A stretch of 64,000 bases of DNA from Gnetum montanum (GCA_015680685.1 MNCI01017900.1:821099-885098); one strand, 5' to 3'; positions 1-12,479 are shown, numbered from the stretch's first letter. Notes: generated by a model from the sequence alone, not told the origin. A program made the numbers and translations.

Positions 1-173
1 ACACAAAAAACAAACACAACAAAAATTGACTGCCCAAGGGTACAATTTATAATCATTACAAAATTTTGGTGTTTAGGAAAACAAAATTGAACACTAGGAA
101 AAAATTAACAAACACAAATCCTCAAATGGCATGAAGATAATGAAGTTTGGATACTCCTAGGTGGTGGAGGTTC

Positions 174-2955
174 CTAAGGCTTCAAAGGACCTTCTCTTGC
201 TTTGGACACATGTGATGGTTGAGGCAGTTGTTGTGGTTGTCCATTGGCATCTAAAGCTTCTAGCAGAAGATGGAAGACATCCAATAGTGCCTTCATCTTC
301 TCCTCCTTGCTTTGAGGATCATTCACAATCCATACTATATGACCAATGTGGGTCAGAATGGGGACATCCCATGATAGGGCATTATAGGGAACAACTCCTT
401 CACATTCACAAACCATATAGTGAACTATTTACATTCGATGTTGAACACTTTGAGTGCATTTTACAACTCTTAGTAGTCATTCATCCTTTTGGCAAATTTC
501 TCAGTAGTTGATTTTTGATTTATGAGTTTTTCCTTGATGACCTCAAGTTCCACATTTGCTGTCTCAAGGTTCTACTTTGTCTCTTTATGATGCTTGAACT
601 CTACCTCATACAACAAGTATGAGCTAGCCACTTATTTCTCCAATTCAGATCATGGCCTTCCAGTAGTTAGCATTTCCAAGTTTGCATGGCACAGATTGAC
701 AAGCTCCATGTTTTCCGTCATCTCTTCAATTTGCAGCTCCTTCATGTAGATTTTTTCCTTGTTGTACATGTTCAACCCATTAAAGATAGGCTATTACACA
801 TTGCCTTCTTGTTGGAGTTGCTGGAGGGCCTCATTTATTTTTTCCTTGACCAATTGGATCTTTTTCTTATTAACCCTTTTTTGTAGATCAACTTGAGAGC
901 CTTGTTCTTCCAAGCAGCTATCTCAATTGTAGATTTTTGGTGTAAGGCATGGAATTTCTCCATGGAGAGGTTTCAATTTTTTGGTACCAATCTTCTCAAT
1001 TTTGTGTTCAACCTGGCTAGCTACTCTTGTTGTTAATGGATAAATCTACCATATGCTACTTCTATGCATCAACATTCTACAAGTGATAATTATCTGCGGT
1101 TAGAATCTCATTCTCACGGTGAGTCTAGACCAAGTCCTTTTAGATGTTGTGCATCATGGCATTGGCCTATGATTGGTCAAAGATTGTCAACTCCTTAACA
1201 TCCTTAACCTCTTTAGGTCTTTTTTAAAGTTATTGGAAAGCTTCATCCCATGTTAGTACTAGGTTAACCAATGTAGGATCAACAAGGTGGGCTCTCAGAT
1301 CAGTAACCTCCATAGCTAAGTGTTGGTTCTCTGCTCTGGCTGTTTTGAGTTGCTCATCCATTATGATGCATTTGCCTTTTGCCTTGAGCAAGGTCCAACT
1401 GGGTTGCAGTGATGGTATTCAGAAGGTCAAAGACATTCAAAATTATATGCCTAGTTCCCACTAGTTGGTCTAGTAATTTCTCATGTTGGGATACACTTAA
1501 TTTTCTACTAATAGTTCTTGTAGAAATTTGCGTATCTCTTAATGTAGAAATGTCTACAGATGCTACAGGTGCATTTAGTGCTTTGGCAATTTTGTCAGTA
1601 ACTACTTTAGCCATAGTATCTTGCTTATGGTTCTACATCACCAATAAAGTTGCCTCCTCACCCTCCTCCAAACACATTGAAAAGGTAGCAGCATTTCTAG
1701 AGATGTCTGGGAATTACTGCTATTGTGAGAAAGATATCATTACCTCTCAAGTATTAGGATTTGACCTTGTGGGCACCTATGTTCTTTGGGTTGAGAAAAT
1801 TGATCCCTCACCTTCCATTTGACTCATGGTTTGGGCCACTTCATTAAGGTGGCTCATTGTAGGTCTATACATAAATGAGTCATCACTACTTGTTCTTGCT
1901 TACTGTTGTTGTTATTGCAAGACTTTCTCTTAGAGTTTGCACTTGCACTCAATGGTAGCATAGGCCTTTGATGTTATTTTGTGAGTTGGTGGTGGAGGTG
2001 GTGTTACTTCTTCTCTTCCTGAATGACTTTAGTAGACACCTTATCCTTTATCATTTTTGTCCAAGAGTTGGTTAGCACATGCTAGATGGAATCATTTGTG
2101 TAGTATGCTATGCCTTACCTCTTACACAGTTTTCTAATGAGGCATGGAAAAGGGAGTGCCTTCCTTCCACATTCATTTTCTTTGAAGCACTTCTCTATCT
2201 CAAGATAGATTAGCCTTGGAAGGTTGACTGGGAATCTTCCACTTAGAGCGGTACATGCATGGGTAGAGAAGGTTGTGAATTTTCTTGGCCTCATCATTGG
2301 ATTAAGGTGGAATTCCAAAATATTAACATATGCATATTCCATCGTAGTGAGTACACTAAACTCCTTGTGTTCAAGTCCATAGCTCTGCTACATCCATTCT
2401 TTCTTGACGCTAGGATATGCCTACGTAGGAATTTCTACAAGATTGGCCACAACTTTTGGTAACCCAGGAGTCTAAAAAATTACTTGCACCAAGTAGAACA
2501 CTAAAATGTCCTTGATTTTGACTATTGAACTAGCTTGCTGATTATTCCAGAAGAGATATATCTCTCCCATATACCACTCCCCTTTAAAAGTGATGATGGG
2601 CCACATGGGAGAGTTCTGCAATTGTGTCTTGACTTCTAGAGAAGCAAACTCCAAGAAAGATCCAAGGTTTAACTTTTGGAGCATAGATTTCTAAACCTCC
2701 TTAGATTGATTTGATTAAGGCAAGCATTCGTTAGTTTGACCTCAAGGCTTGGTCTTGGCCTTGGTGCATTATCTCGATGTAATTGTTTAGTTGTAGTCAC
2801 TTCTTCAAGAATCTGCCTAAAAAATTCTACTTTGGGCTTCTCCCAAAGAGGTCTCATTGTGTGAGTTTTAGCTACTTGCTTAAGGACCTATTTTTGGTCC
2901 CTTCTAGTTCTTGGCCAATTTTCCCTTGGTAGGGATGGTGTTCCCTCCTGCGCAT
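174..2955 (-). pseudogene. ORF X of element A (extra ORF between integrase and 3' LTR)
   Basis: A degraded reading frame of about 2.8 kb, starting near an ATG at 2955 and ending at a stop near 174. The middle has two segments shared with E1 and E2: one reading SPMWPIITFKGEWYMGEIY (about 2510-2620) and one reading ALPFPCLIRKLCKR (2115-2160). The last segment (174-416) matches the C-terminus of the E2 copy. From memory, LPFP.LI..LC resembles the 'putative plant transposon protein' family (PF20167); this needs a profile search. The position corresponds to the env-like ORF of Athila elements, but I see no signal peptide or membrane segment. Several frameshifts are present. It is not a working gene. 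Confidence 0.6.
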
Positions 2956-3399
2956 GCTTTCCTTTAGGTGTTATCTGTGATCACAACATAACCAAGGATT
3001 AGCATATAATGTGTCATGTTTAACACTTAAATATCTTATCTCATTTGTAGTTACACTTAGGCTAAGTTGTGACCATGGTGGATTGATTATTTTGATGTTA
3101 TTTAATTTAGAATGTCATTGGAGTTTGTTGGAAGGATCTAACTTTCATAAATTGATGTTTTGGTGTTATTTTCTTAGTTAAATATTTTGTGGGAGTTAGA
3201 AAAATTTTGAAAAAAATTTCCATGAAAAACCTAAGGTTTCTGGCCCACATGATAAAGGACTTACCTCTAGTAGCTACAAGACTAAAGAATGGAGTAAATC
3301 AAACAAACAATTTAGAAGTTATGGCTCTTGGAATGTTTTGGACTTTGAAAAGTTCAAAAACTCCTTGTTTGAGCTCAAATATGAAAAATTCTTAAGTGT

Positions 3400-3490
3400 G
3401 GTAGGATATATATAGATTTTTTTTTGCCTTGCATGAATAGGATCCCATCAATGGGATCACCTACATTGATGGAGTCTTGTCATTGGAGCT
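3400..3490 (-). promoter_or_regulatory. Promoter-like module upstream of ORF X in element A
   Basis: On the minus strand a near-palindrome built on GATCCCAT/ATGGGATC (3441-3458) and a second ATTGATG word are followed by a TATA-like box CTATATATAT (3406-3415). The ATG of X lies about 450 nt further downstream. The GATCCCATTGAT words otherwise occur in the U3 of A's own LTR (about 11830-11940). E1 and E2 have the same box at the equivalent place, with their own U3 words. Promoter activity is inference. Confidence 0.45.
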
Positions 3491-4739
3491 AATGTTAAAA
3501 TTTTTTTACTTTGAATATTTTGAAAAATATAAGGAGTTTTAACATGAAATTAGGGTCTATGAAGAGCCAAAAAATTGGTGAACACAATGCAAAGCTTGAA
3601 GAGGGCTTAATGATTCATAAAAATTAGAGAATGAGATTTATTGGAGAAATGCCATAAGGATTACATAGTTGGATGTAATTGATGGGGTGCATGAAAGATT
3701 TGATTACAAAAATGCCTAAATATAAGGAGCTTAATTGGTGTAACCAAGAGATAAGCAAGTGGATCCCTCCTATAGCAAGCTCATGCCATTTTTTCCCTTG
3801 CATATCCTCAACCTAAGTAGTCCATGAGCCCCCATAGTTGATTATTGATTATGGAAAAGTGAAGGTCCTAATCCTAAAAAATCCACTTAAGAATTTCAAC
3901 ACATTAATATAAGACATTGTACAAGACATGGAAATTAGTAATGAGGTGAAAAGAAGAAAGCCTTGGTGGATGAGAGAGAGAGGGGAATGGAGCTTCAAAT
4001 TGTGATCACATGAAGTCCCTTTTGGATTTTATGGTTAAATAACCTGATAAAGTCCATCCTTAGTCTAGATCAAAACCAACCACATTTAGTGACTTTGCAT
4101 CAATACTTTAAGACCAGTCCACCATCTTAAAAGATAAGAATGCTATGATAGATCAATCACCATTCCTTATTGAGAAGAAAAGAGAAGTAGAAAGTGAGAA
4201 AGGACCTTAGTTAGAGGGGACCTTCAAGCATGTGTAACATTTCTTTCTAGTCCCATAACTAGTGCTTGTAGCTTGTTATTTTCATCTAAGGGGTCTTTTT
4301 GGATTCCCATATTTTTTTGAATTTTATGTTTTTATGGATTTATGGATTTATGGATGGGAACCACACCATGTAAAGACTTTGCTTTCTATTATTGGTCAAT
4401 AGTGGAACGATAAGAAATCCATGAAAAGACTCATGTACTTGAGAGTTTTGGAAAGTACAGAGAGCATTGAGTCCCCTTTAAGTCACATCCTTATCATTCC
4501 ATTTAATCTTTCCCAATTTTAGAAGCTACCAAGGTCACAAGTTTGTTAAAATTTGATTAATGAAAGGGACCTCATATTTCCAAAACTAGGAACCTCATAG
4601 ATTGCTGTGAATGGGTGGATGACATGGATTCACTGCCTATTCCATGAAAATGAAACTTTTTCTTAGTTAGCAATAATCAAAATTCAAATATAGAAATCAA
4701 ATGTAAAGTAATCAAAAACATTAAGTACAAACCACCATT

Positions 4740-4960
4740 AGCAAACAGGTACAACATCACTACATCCTATTGGCAATAAAGTAATTTATACAAAAACAAA
4801 GTAAAATATAAAAGAAATTGTAAATTATCCAAGAAAGATAAAATGTACTAATGATGTTGTAAAATAAAAAATGGTAAAAACAACAAAGTGTAAAATAAAA
4901 AGGTGTAAAACAAAGAATGTGTAAAACAAAAAAGTGCAAAAATTGAGAAGCCACTTTAAT
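4740..4960 (-). repeat. T-rich micro-repeat tract after pol (element A)
   Basis: On the plus strand this is an A-rich stretch with repeated GTAAAA/GTGTAAAAC words spaced about 15-20 bp; in element sense it is T-rich. B has the same tract at about 20270-20460 and C at about 32220-32340. It lies just downstream of the internal purine tract in each. No coding content. Confidence 0.6.
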
Positions 4961-4973
4961 TAAATAACATGGA

Positions 4974-5010
4974 TGACCATTTCCCCCACAACTGAGTTGG
5001 AAGGAGGAGA
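4974..5010 (-). promoter_or_regulatory. Internal purine tract just after integrase (element A)
   Basis: In element sense it reads GTTGTGGGGGAAATGG at the end of pol. The same motif recurs in B (20470-20505) and C (32165-32185). It resembles the 3' purine tract before the LTR (CATGGGGGTA), so a second plus-strand priming site is possible. Role inferred. Confidence 0.45.
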
Positions 5011-6235
5011 TTCGAGAGATTGAGCAAGGTTGTCCATCTAATGAGGTGCTACTAACACTAGCTTTCTTAGGCTCATGGAAACGTTTTAGTTGTTGTATGT
5101 TAATTAGTTTCTTTTTGTTTGGGCTCTAAGGTTTCATAAATGATGTAAGACCCTTTTCACAATGTTTGGAACTTAGTCATTTGAGATACATGTGTAGGGT
5201 TCTAGTAAAGGACCTTATCTCCAAGTTGAAATTTGACTTTCCTCATTTTGAGGTCATGGTGTTTTTTGTTGAATGCCTTGTGCACTTCATTCAAAGATAG
5301 GGGCACTAATCTATTCTCATCTAGTACATTAAGGTTGATCAGTATTTCTTTTTGTGCTAGGCTAAGGTCAAGGTCAAGTTCAAGGTCAAGGTCATAGGTT
5401 GTTGAAAGTGTATAGAGCTCAGACTAAATAGGAAGAGTTGGAAGTTTTTTGTACACCAGCTCATAGGGAAAGTAGCCTATAGAGAGTTTTCATGTGAAGT
5501 AGTAGGCCTAAAGGGCATCATTATGTTTTGTGCTCTAGTCTCTCCTACATTTGCTAATTGTTTTAATTAAGATTTTAGTGATCTCACTATTGGTAACCTT
5601 AGCTTGACCATTGGCTTAGGAGTGGTCTAGTGTTGTTAATTTATGTTGTACCTCCAAGTGTTGCATGAGCTTTTGAAAGGTGGTGCTTGTAAAGTAAGTA
5701 CCATTATCAGAAATCAGTGCATGTGGAATCCCAAACATGTTTACAACATTTTGTTGTCCAAATTGAGTAGCAATAGAGGATGTACAGTCAATGATGGTTG
5801 CTGCTTCTACCCATTTCATACAATAATCAACAATGACTATAATGTATGCCTTTCTATTTGACATGGGTGTGATTGGATCCATGAAGTGAATGCCTTAAAT
5901 GTCAAAGGATTCTAGTGGTTGGATCCACTACTAAGGTCCCTCCATTTGAGTGGTCATCCCATCATAACATTTATAGCAATCACAGGAGTAGACAAATTTG
6001 TGGACTTCCCTAGAAAGTGTTGGCCAAAAATACCCTACCATTAGGATCTTAATGGTTGTGCATCTTCCAGCATAGTGGCCCTCACAAGGGCCCTTATGAA
6101 CATCTTGGAGAATGTGCAGTTGGTCAGCATTAGGAAAACACCAATGAACTAGGCCATTGATGCACACCTTCTAAAGATGTTCATTGATATTTATGAAGCA
6201 TTTGGCCTTATGAAATAAATTGTTTTTTCTTCTTG
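5000..6235 (-). pseudogene. Integrase of element A
   Basis: The N-terminal H2C2 zinc finger is visible at 5931-6167 (GPCEGHYAGR... then CDCYKC). The catalytic core at 5616-5882 includes MDPITPMSN, VDYCMKWVEAA and LISDNGTYFT, so the second catalytic Asp of D,D(35)E is kept. The C-terminal part, 5000-5600, is recognisable only in pieces because of frameshifts. Integrase would join the cDNA to host DNA; this copy cannot be translated whole. It lies directly downstream of RNase H, as in Ty3/gypsy. Confidence 0.8.
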
Positions 6236-6239
6236 TGAT

Positions 6240-6880
6240 CTAAATTTTTTGGAATCTCTTGAGTGATAAAATAAGTGAGGATGCCATCATACCATGTACG
6301 TTCATTGGAAACTTTTTCATTGATTGCACTAGTAAAGAGGAGTTCATTAGAAAACTAATTAGAAAGTGAGCTCTTCTCCTCTTTATTATACCATCACAAT
6401 TGAGACAAGTGGTTAGCAACCACATCCTAGATTCCCTTTCTATCTAACATTGTAAGATTGAATTCTTGTAAGATCACAAGTCACCATATGACATGGGGGC
6501 TCACCATTGGTTTGTTCATTAGGAAGTGAATTGCACTATGGTCTATGTAAATGAAGACCTTGCATTCAAGCACATAGTGTTTGAATTTTTCCAAGGTATA
6601 CACCACTGCTATTAGTTCTTTCTTCATTGTGATGTAGTTTAGGTGTGCATCCACAATGATTTGACTTAGGTAATGGATGTAGTGTGGAAATTTTTGATTA
6701 TCCAACTACATGAGCATGGCTCCCAAGGCATAGTTTAATGCATCCATCATAATGTCAAATGGTCAAGACTTGTTAGGTGCTCATAGAATCAAAGTTTCTA
6801 CAAGTATCACCTTGAGTTGCTGGAATTCCATTTTGCATTCCTCAATCCATAAGAACAAAACATCTCTCTTTGTTAGCCCC
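6240..6880 (-). pseudogene. RNase H of element A
   Basis: The stretch at 6481-6705 reads LNYITMKKELIAVVYTLEKF, YVLECKVFIYIDHSAIHFLM, the typical Ty3/gypsy RNase H core with the conserved E of KELIAVV and the D of DHSAI. Downstream frames to 6240 contain the usual linker to the integrase zinc finger. The copy is interrupted by stops on both sides. RNase H would remove the RNA template during reverse transcription. Confidence 0.75.
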
Positions 6881-6889
6881 ACCAACGAT

Positions 6890-7660
6890 TAGAGAAATTC
6901 TCTATCAATCATTAATAGTAGCTAGTGTGGCCAAGGAATGACTAAACATCTTTAATGATTTCTAGTTGACGGGTAATTCCTTGGATGACCCTAATCTTTT
7001 TAGGGTCCACCTCAATCCCTACTTGTGATATTTTATACCCCAATATAGTGCCTTCCTGGATCATCCGATGACTCTTTTTCCAATTGAGCTAAATGTTAGT
7101 CTCCACACATCTTTTAAGTACTTGGTTAAGATGGTTCAGTGCTTACTCAAATGTAGCCCCATAGGTGGAGAAGTCATCCATGAAGAATTCCACCTTGCTA
7201 CCAATTTGTTGTTGAAAAATGCTAAGGATAAGGTGTTGGAAGGTTGCAAGGGCATTGCATAGATCAAAAGGAATCTTTCTATATGCAAAAGTCCCCTAAG
7301 AACTTGTGAATGTTGTTTTGGCCTAGTCCTCAAGTGTAATTTGATTTTAGTTATAGTCATTATAACCATCCAGAAAGCTATAGTAGTAATGCCCATAGAT
7401 GGTATTCAACACTTGGTTCATAAATGGAAACAAGAAATGATCTTTGTAGGTTACCATGTTCAATAGCCTGAATTCAATATAGATCCTCCACTTGTTATCT
7501 TTCTTTGGCATGATCACAAGTGGGCTAACCCACTCGCTATTAACAATGGGATAGATGAGCCCTACCTTGAGGAGTTGTTCATACTCCTCCTTGACGATCT
7601 GCTTCAACTTAGGGTTCAACTGCCATTGTGGCTACCTCTTTGGATTTATGGAAGGATCAA
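6890..7660 (-). pseudogene. Reverse transcriptase of element A
   Basis: The N-terminal half is open at 7347-7619: YPIVNSEWVSPLVIMPKKDN, then FRLLNMVTYKDHFLFPFMNQ and YSFLDGYNDYN (fingers/palm motifs). The catalytic motif reads FFMDDFS around 7166-7195 in a shifted frame, so both catalytic Asp codons survive. Frame changes separate the two halves. It would copy genomic RNA into cDNA. The sequence is closest to the RT copies in B and C of this window. Confidence 0.8.
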
Positions 7661-8214
7661 TATAGATGCGATGTTGGCATATTCTAGGATCAATCCCAGT
7701 GAGTTTAGGATATGACCAAGAAAAAGTTGTTGGAAATTTGTTAACCACCTTTAATAGCTTCTCTTTTTATTCAAGAGAAAGATTGACATTGATTATTGCC
7801 GACTTGTCATTTGTCAGGAAAGCATACTCCATGTTGGTAGGTATATTTTTCAACTCTAAGGGCTCTTGTTTGGAATTTTTAGGAATTTCCAACTCTTCCT
7901 AATAAGTATCATTAGGTTCATCATTGAAGAGTTGGTGATGAACTTCCTTTAGTTCATCCATGCCTTCAACATAGGCACTCATTAAGCTCTTAATTGGTTC
8001 CATACAAAGTGTGCTACTCTCAAGATCAGTTGTTAGTCACTGGGCACCCTCTTGTTTTGTGTTTGTTTCATATAGGCACCTTTTCATCTTGTCTACACAT
8101 TGTATACATGCTGTGATGGATATACTTTTGATGGCCCATAGTTTCTGCATAGTTAAACCCTATATTACTGTATGTGATTCTTGGAACTCTCTTCTTCTTG
8201 ATCTTTCCAAATGA

Positions 8215-8650
8215 ATTTTTCTTTGAAATTTCCAAGGAAAGTTCTTTAATGTCCAATCATGCATCAATAGTACTTAGCCAAGTCCTTCCCATTATAATTG
8301 GGAAGTCCCCTTTGCAATTATCAACTTAGATCACTATGAAATCAATAGGATAGGACCAACCATAGAAAATGGTCACAATGTCCTTTACTAGTTCCAAGGA
8401 AATAGTGATGGACTGATCTATCAACATAAGACAAATGTTACTCTTCTTCAATGGAGGTACATTTCAGGCTTTGTACATCTCATGAGAAATCATATTAACA
8501 CTAGAACCTGAATCAATAAGGGCCTTACATGACTCATTCTTAGTGATTTTCAAATAGATTAATAGACTCACAGGATAAAATATTTTCTTAAGAAGGTGGC
8601 TAGCTTTTATCCAATTAGTTATTGCATGGGTTAACATGATGGTATGCACC
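8215..8650 (-). pseudogene. Aspartic protease of element A
   Basis: The active-site region reads CKALIDSGSSVNMISHEMY (8464-8540), an intact DSGS retropepsin motif. Downstream sense sequence matches C's FSIIMGRAWLSTI segment at about 8255-8330. The stretch 7660-8215 between protease and RT is a degraded linker with no recognised domain. Protease would cut the polyprotein. Stops break the frame. Confidence 0.7.
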
Positions 8651-8689
8651 TTGGGTATTTTTTGGTTTCAAGGAGACTCAAACGGAATG

Positions 8690-10925
8690 GATGTAGAGGA
8701 TGACGGAGAAGTAGGGTTATCAGCAACATGAGTCTATGAGGGCTTTACAAGAATGTTGGTGTGGAAGAATGGTCTTTTTTAGGATTTAATTTCTGAACCA
8801 CTCGGCAGAGGTGTTGATTGTCTATAAGGGTGTTTTTGCCTTGGTGGTGGCATCCCCCATGATTGTGGGCATTACCATTGATAATACTACTCATAGGATT
8901 ATGGTGGAGCTCCACTTGGATAATAGACTTATTGTTGGTTGAACTACCTTGGGTTACCTTGAAGATAAGGTAACCTTTTGGGTACTTACCTTCTAGCCAA
9001 TCTAGGATTTAGAGTGTACACCCTAGATTCCTACAAGTGTGACACAACAAGGCAACATCCCTTAGGATGGTCATATTTGCAGATGTCACAACCATCTTCA
9101 TCATTTGATTTAGACTCCACAATCTTTTCTACTGCAGCAACCTTGCCCTTATCCCTTTGGTAGGCACATTTAGCTTTCTTTCTTCTCTTGCGATCATAAT
9201 CACTACTTTGCTCTTTGGATGCCTTTACTATTTTTAGAGTGGTTTGGAACTTTCATCTACAAACTCCCACATTTTTTCTACCTTGGCTGAAATTTTAGAG
9301 ATATATTTCTGAATTGGTAAGGTCTTTTATTACACCACCTCATAAAGTGCTGCTTCCTCATTGTCACAAAACTAGGCTTTTCTTTTTCTGATGGAAGGGT
9401 TTTGATTGTACTCCTTTGTACTTTCTCTCTTTATTAGCTCTCTTTCTTTTTTAGCAACTTGCTGAATGAGCCTTTGGATTTGATGGGCTTTAAGTTATGA
9501 TAGTCTCCCTTAAGCATAAACCCCAAGAGTTCTCCTAATTTTTTATTAGAGCCCATCTATGATATTGCAAAGCTACTTCCTTTGAAAATAACCATGGCTA
9601 GAGCATCAATGTAAAAGAGAATAATACCTACCCATGGCTACGTCCAAGGGTTCATGTATTCTTTGTCTCCAACCTTGGATTTGCTTTCTCAGGTTGGACA
9701 CTTAGGAGTATCTCTAATATTTTTCATTAAAGAGCTCAAGCATCGTACTCCATCTACAAATTTATTTCAGATCCAAAGACTAGGTACCAACTTTCAGCCG
9801 CTTTTATGAGTGTCCATAGGAACAACTTTAGTTTTTGCCATTTGTTTTCCATGTTCTGTAAAACACAACATTGTGAAAGGCTTGTAGTTGATTCTGTGGA
9901 TATAAGTTATATCCCCCTTTGAACTTGGGAATATTGTTCACATTTAACCATGTTATTTTGCTATCTTTCACATGCCTTGTTGAAATTCTCACTACCTCTA
10001 TGATATTCAACACATTTCAAGTTGCAAGTAAATGCTCACATAGTCATGGCCTCTGCGTTGGCCATGATGCCTATGATGCCCTTTTTTATCCCTTCTTTCT
10101 TGTTGAGGGGGCCTCCCTTGAATGCCCACACCCCTGATCTCGACTGGTCTAGCAGGTCCTATGATCATCTTTGTCTTGCCAATCACCTCCATCATGGTCA
10201 TGTCCTCTACAGCTTCAGTTGAAGCTAGAGGAGGAAGAAGAGGATGACAAAGGTGAAGAGGAAGGAGGACTAGCACCAAAGTGCCTACCATCCCCTCTTC
10301 GATGGTCTTGGCCATGATCATCATCATGATGCTTATCCTTGTTCTTGCCATAACTCCCACCTTTGGATCCCCCATGATCATGAGACCCATTCTTGCTTGA
10401 ACTAGGATTTTTTATAATAGACTATAAGTTCTATTTTAAGCCCCCTTCATCAAAACCAATGGGAGGAGAGTCAAGGAAATGAGAACCCCTAGAGAAGGGA
10501 TCCTTACTATCCTTTTGGCCTAGCAAGAACAAGGGGTTACTAAACCATTTCTCCTTCATACCTTTGTAGTGCTTCTCTTGTTGTCGATCAATTTTACATT
10601 GTTCCTTAGTGGGATGATAATCCCTAGAGTTGTGATCCTACATAAGGTATTTATCATGGAGCCCTTGGATGCCTAACCTCATAAGAGTTTGTTGGAACAT
10701 CATATGAACTGATTGATTGGGTGGCAACACAGTGTTTGCCTCCATGTCCCGCCATTGCATATGGTCATCTTGATGTAGGACAAAGGTGAAGTTTGATACA
10801 TACTTATTGGGATGAGTATACACCACTTAGCATTGTTGGGAGACTAGCAAATTTGATCATTCATTCCTTTGATTGGATGTGTGCTCAAATTTTGGCAGAG
10901 AATCATCCCTGTGAGAAGAAGACAT
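8690..10925 (-). pseudogene. Gag of element A
   Basis: The start is placed at the ATG at 10925 (MSSSHRDDSLPKFEH), matching the starts in B and C, about 130 nt after the PBS. Next comes FTFVLHQDDHMQWRDMEANT (10638-10826), then a Ser/His/Arg-rich low-complexity stretch (about 10200-10300), then a capsid-like part. The nucleocapsid knuckle CDICKYDHPKGCC is at about 9035-9095, with unusual CX2CX3HX4C spacing. Multiple stops and frameshifts. Gag would form the virus-like particle. Confidence 0.75.
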
Positions 10926-11057
10926 TTTGGATTTTAAAAAAAAATTAGTGTGCCTTTTACAATTGTTATTAGTAGAATGATTATGACTTTAAGGTTTGAT
11001 CCAATGATGTTGAATAATTTCTACTTAGTCCTAGATAGCGTAAGTATCAAATTAAAT

Positions 11058-11075
11058 TTCCTAGAAATGACACTA
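11058..11075 (-). promoter_or_regulatory. Primer-binding site of element A (decayed)
   Basis: In sense it reads TAGTGTCATTTCTAGGAA, one base after the LTR. It is a decayed form of TGGCGCCGTTGCCGGGGA, recalled as the Athila-type PBS complementary to tRNA-Asp. Most differences are G to A or C to T. Confidence 0.6.
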
Positions 11076-11076
11076 A

Positions 11077-11956
11077 TGATGAGCGGTGAGTATACCTTAC
11101 GCCCAACCGTATGAATCACTAGCGTTTACTCAGTGAGCTAGTTGAATTCCAAAGACTTTAGGTTTCTAAGTACATTGATTCTAGGAGGTGAAACTAACTA
11201 TTGTAATCGTTGTCTTCCCAATTCCACTTGTAAAGTTCGAGGGTATGATTAAGTGTAACTAAGGCATATATTTTTTTATCATTTTTGCTTTTATGGATTA
11301 CGTCACCTAGGAATAAAGAATAAGGAATAAAGTAGTTAATTACTAAATTAATCTAATAACTAGCTAACATCTAACTAATCCTAACATAAGTCTCCATTTC
11401 CACTTACCGTACATGTCATGAACATGTTATAATGCTATTGGGTTATCAAACATTAAGCATTACTAGGATTACCAAGTGCCAAGAGTATGCTTGAAGTGGT
11501 CATACTTATGTGTGCTATTAAATTGATATTCATTACTTACTTAAAAACATTAAAGTAAATTACATGAATATTAAATGCTTAAGTAAACAATTAACCTATT
11601 CCAAGTGTTGCAAGGTTTATTAGAAAAACTCGTCTTTATTGGTGTCCACACTAGAGTGCTTAGGTACAATAGTGCTCAAATAAAGATGCATACATTCTTT
11701 AACTTCTCCTATGGGCACTCAAAAAATATTCTAAATTTTGAGAGGAAAACTTGCAAGCACTTCACTACAACTATTAAATAAATTCCATAAATGTGGTTGG
11801 TAGGCACACATTTATAGGCAGAAATAGGATGCCCCATTGATAGGTACACATCAATGGGTCAAACCTTGTGTCAATGGGATCACATTGATGAGATCCCATT
11901 GATAGGGTTGCATCATTGGCATCCTATTGACATGGCCCAAAAATGATGATTCATCA
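11077..11956 (-). repeat. 5' LTR of element A
   Basis: About 880 bp, bounded by TGATGAG (11077) and TTCATCA (11956) on the plus strand, adjacent to the PBS. Its inner end matches the LTR ends of B and E1 (ACC.TA.GCCCAACC.TA.GAATCACTA). On the minus strand a TATA-like GCCTATAAATGT is at 11808-11819. U3 is full of ATCAATGGG/CCCATTGAT words. The partner LTR is outside the window. Confidence 0.75.
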
Positions 11957-12300
11957 AAAATGATGTTAAGTAAATTTCGATAAATACTTATGTATAATAT
12001 TGCATTCAAGAAATATAAATGATGTTATGATAAATATAATACAAATGGACACTTGCGTTTTTGTTGTGAAAGATAGAGAAAATATTTATAATTTGATATT
12101 CTATAATTTTCATGGATTTTAGAATTATAAAAAGTAAAACAAATATAAATATACATGCATTTCAATCCCTCTTGGAAATAGGTGCAATGCTTGTGTTGTA
12201 ATCCCTCTTAGGAACAAATACAACACCACCCTAAAAATGCAATAAAAATTATTCTTGGTCACAATCTTGATGGCCCAACAGCACACCATACAATTATAAC
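11957..12300. other. AT-rich spacer between A and relic F
   Basis: No gene seen. It contains two imperfect ~34-bp direct repeats sharing AATCCCTCTT (about 12165-12235). An (AT)n microsatellite follows just outside at 12346-12367. It may be the outer end of F's LTR or older host DNA. Confidence 0.4.
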
Positions 12301-12345
12301 CTCTTTGGATAAGGGTGAATCATCGCAACTTAAGAAAATGGGAAT

Positions 12346-12367
12346 TATATATATATATATATATATA
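12346..12367. repeat. (AT)n microsatellite
   Basis: A short uninterrupted AT dinucleotide run in AT-rich sequence. Confidence 0.9.
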
Positions 12368-12479
12368 ATTATTTTTAATGTTTAATGTTTTTTCATATTT
12401 TAATATTTAAGGCATCAACAATAGTATAAGGAAAAACTATAAGATTTATTTACCATGCAAATATTAGACTTTGAATCAA

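Larger units (their letters stand above)
2956..4970 (-). other. 3' noncoding region of element A between pol and ORF X
   Basis: About 2 kb without a supportable gene. In sense order it holds a T-rich tract, a block with one copy of a GAACCACACCATG motif (near 4350), a diverged copy of the conserved CCTCCCC block (about 3754-3790), then the promoter-like module at 3400-3490. Parts align by eye with B (18750-20470) and with C on the opposite strand (32200-34010). Confidence 0.65.
1..11956 (-). mobile_element. Element A: Athila-like Ty3/gypsy retrotransposon, 3' end outside window
   Basis: Read on the minus strand the order is 5' LTR, PBS, gag, protease, RT, RNase H, integrase, long 3' region, extra ORF X. 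X ends about 170 bp from the left edge, so the 3' purine tract and 3' LTR lie outside the window. Pol order and the RT/integrase motifs place it in Ty3/gypsy; the PBS type and RT signature are those known for Athila. All ORFs are broken by stops and frameshifts, so it is a dead copy. No target duplication can be tested because one end is missing. Confidence 0.85.

Noticed and set aside
161-511. Plus-strand 116-codon ORF at the left edge
   Set aside because: Antisense shadow of the C-terminal part of ORF X in A.
10007-10390. ORF with Met/His/Leu runs, and a similar one at 35749-35994
   Set aside because: Shifted frames of the Ser/His/Arg-rich part of gag in A and B.
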